Shown here: positions 14,104 to 14,475 of the stretch, in pieces
Layout: the number at the start of each line of letters is the position of its first letter
Numbering within the stretch: the stretch's first letter is position 1
DNA from: an uncultured Acetatifactor sp.
Lineage (GTDB): Bacteria > Bacillota > Clostridia > Lachnospirales > Lachnospiraceae
Reading direction: 5' to 3'
Assembly: GCA_910587755.1 (NCBI GenBank)
Contig: CAJUNZ010000072.1
Coordinates: 1 to 14,475 of the forward strand
Length of the DNA stretch: 14,475 nt
The notes under the pieces: generated by a model
Told to the model about the DNA's origin: nothing
Seen by the model: only the letters and a program-made list of their open reading frames with translations
Databases searched by the model: none
Program-made: the position numbers and the translations under genes

Positions 14104-14427
14104 TTATCTTTTTATTCGGCTCAATATTTTTTTCATTGTCATTTTCTTCTTTTTCATCTTCTGAAAACGCTTCGCATGCACCCACATCTCCCTGTCAATC
14201 TCTCCGGGAAGTTCTCTCCGCATCAGCTCTGCAAATACCTTTTCCTGGTCAAATCTCCCTGCATATTCAAAAGACTTATCCGAAACATTGGCATCGGCGA
14301 AAAACTCTTCCATGATCTTGCCAAATTCAACTCTTCTCTGCCCCGTCTTCAGGTCAATATCCGGATACTCCCCAAGAGAACAGCCCTTTGAATCATAAAT
14401 CCAACGGTAATGTACCTTCTCAGGATC
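14104..14427 (-). CDS. C-terminal part of an unrecognised protein, cut by the contig end
   Basis: The last 107 residues of a gene, with the frame open to the adapter junction and a stop TAA at 14106-14104, 20 nt before the aminotransferase start. The visible part is hydrophilic, with VHYRWIYDSKGC and LKTGQRRVEFGKIMEEFFAD near the cut and a very basic tail (KMKKKKMTMKKILSRIKR). No domain is recognised. Position at the head of a sugar-modification operon makes a glycan-assembly role plausible, but this is only context. The first ATG inside the frame (14313) is not its start. Confidence 0.6.
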   Translation of the reverse strand, partial: DPEKVHYRWIYDSKGCSLGEYPDIDLKTGQRRVEFGKIMEEFFADANVSDKSFEYAGRFDQEKVFAELMRRELPGEIDREMWVHAKRFQKMKKKKMTMKKILSRIKR

Positions 14428-14428
14428 C

Positions 14429-14475
14429 AGATCGGAAGAGCGTCGTGTAGGGAAAGAGTGTAGATCTCGGTGGTC
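14429..14475. other. Illumina TruSeq adapter contamination
   Basis: The contig ends with AGATCGGAAGAGC followed by CGTCGTGTAGGGAAAGAGTG and TAGATCTCGGTGGTC, the reverse complement of the TruSeq universal adapter. These 47 bases are not genomic and should be trimmed, so the last genomic base is 14428. Confidence 0.97.

Noticed and set aside
1..14475. CRISPR array, tRNA, rRNA, integrase or transposase gene
   Set aside because: No regularly spaced direct repeats, no recognisable tRNA or rRNA sequence and no intact recombinase or transposase frame were seen on either strand.

Overview
The window reads as an assembled contig from a gut-type Firmicute, most likely a Lachnospiraceae-like Clostridium relative. 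The grounds are moderate-to-high GC, strong AGGAGG ribosome binding sites, an AgrC-like GHKL kinase paired with a LytTR regulator, a cytoplasmic GH13 maltodextrin enzyme, and the general style of the proteins. This taxonomic reading is inference from gene style, not from a marker gene. The last 47 bases (14429-14475) are Illumina TruSeq adapter and not genome. The first ~66 bases also look like a junction, because the ABC reading frame there stops matching its family and ends.

Region 1 (1-4663, minus strand): LytTR response regulator -> GHKL histidine kinase -> rho-independent terminator -> two half-size ABC exporters, the second cut by the contig edge. A good -10/-35 pair (4635-4663) precedes the regulator. 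This is a sensor/exporter cassette of the peptide-signalling or peptide-defence type, but no precursor peptide is visible.

Region 2 (4684-8889): an AraC regulator (minus) is divergent from a GH13 neopullulanase/cyclomaltodextrinase (plus), which is followed 50 bp later by a MATE efflux protein. The two divergent promoters appear to overlap. The regulator probably controls the sugar enzyme.

Region 3 (8890-9301, no protein gene): a weak hairpin after the MATE gene, a strong plus-strand promoter, a 162-bp long imperfect palindrome with CTAG ends (MITE-like), and a strong terminator. The promoter start site falls at the left edge of the palindrome, so a short structured RNA is possible. The small two-repeat YccF membrane protein follows.

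Region 4 (9695-14427, minus strand): the downstream half of a surface-polysaccharide operon: a partial unknown protein -> DegT/FdtB-type sugar aminotransferase -> GNAT acyltransferase -> GNAT fused to a PhaJ/MaoC-type (R)-enoyl-CoA hydratase -> FdtA/QdtA-type 3,4-ketoisomerase -> membrane acyltransferase-3. The gene set fits synthesis of a dTDP-3-amino-3,6-dideoxyhexose, N-acylation of that sugar, and further O-acylation of the glycan. The hydratase fused to the acyltransferase suggests that the acyl group could be an (R)-3-hydroxyacyl chain, conceptually like the anthrose pathway. Two poly-G tracts lie in this operon: G9, which puts the membrane acyltransferase out of frame, and G8 at the 3' end of the first GNAT gene. 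They suggest phase-variable glycan decoration. The ketoisomerase has Asn where characterised family members have a catalytic His. These features together are the most interesting part of the window.
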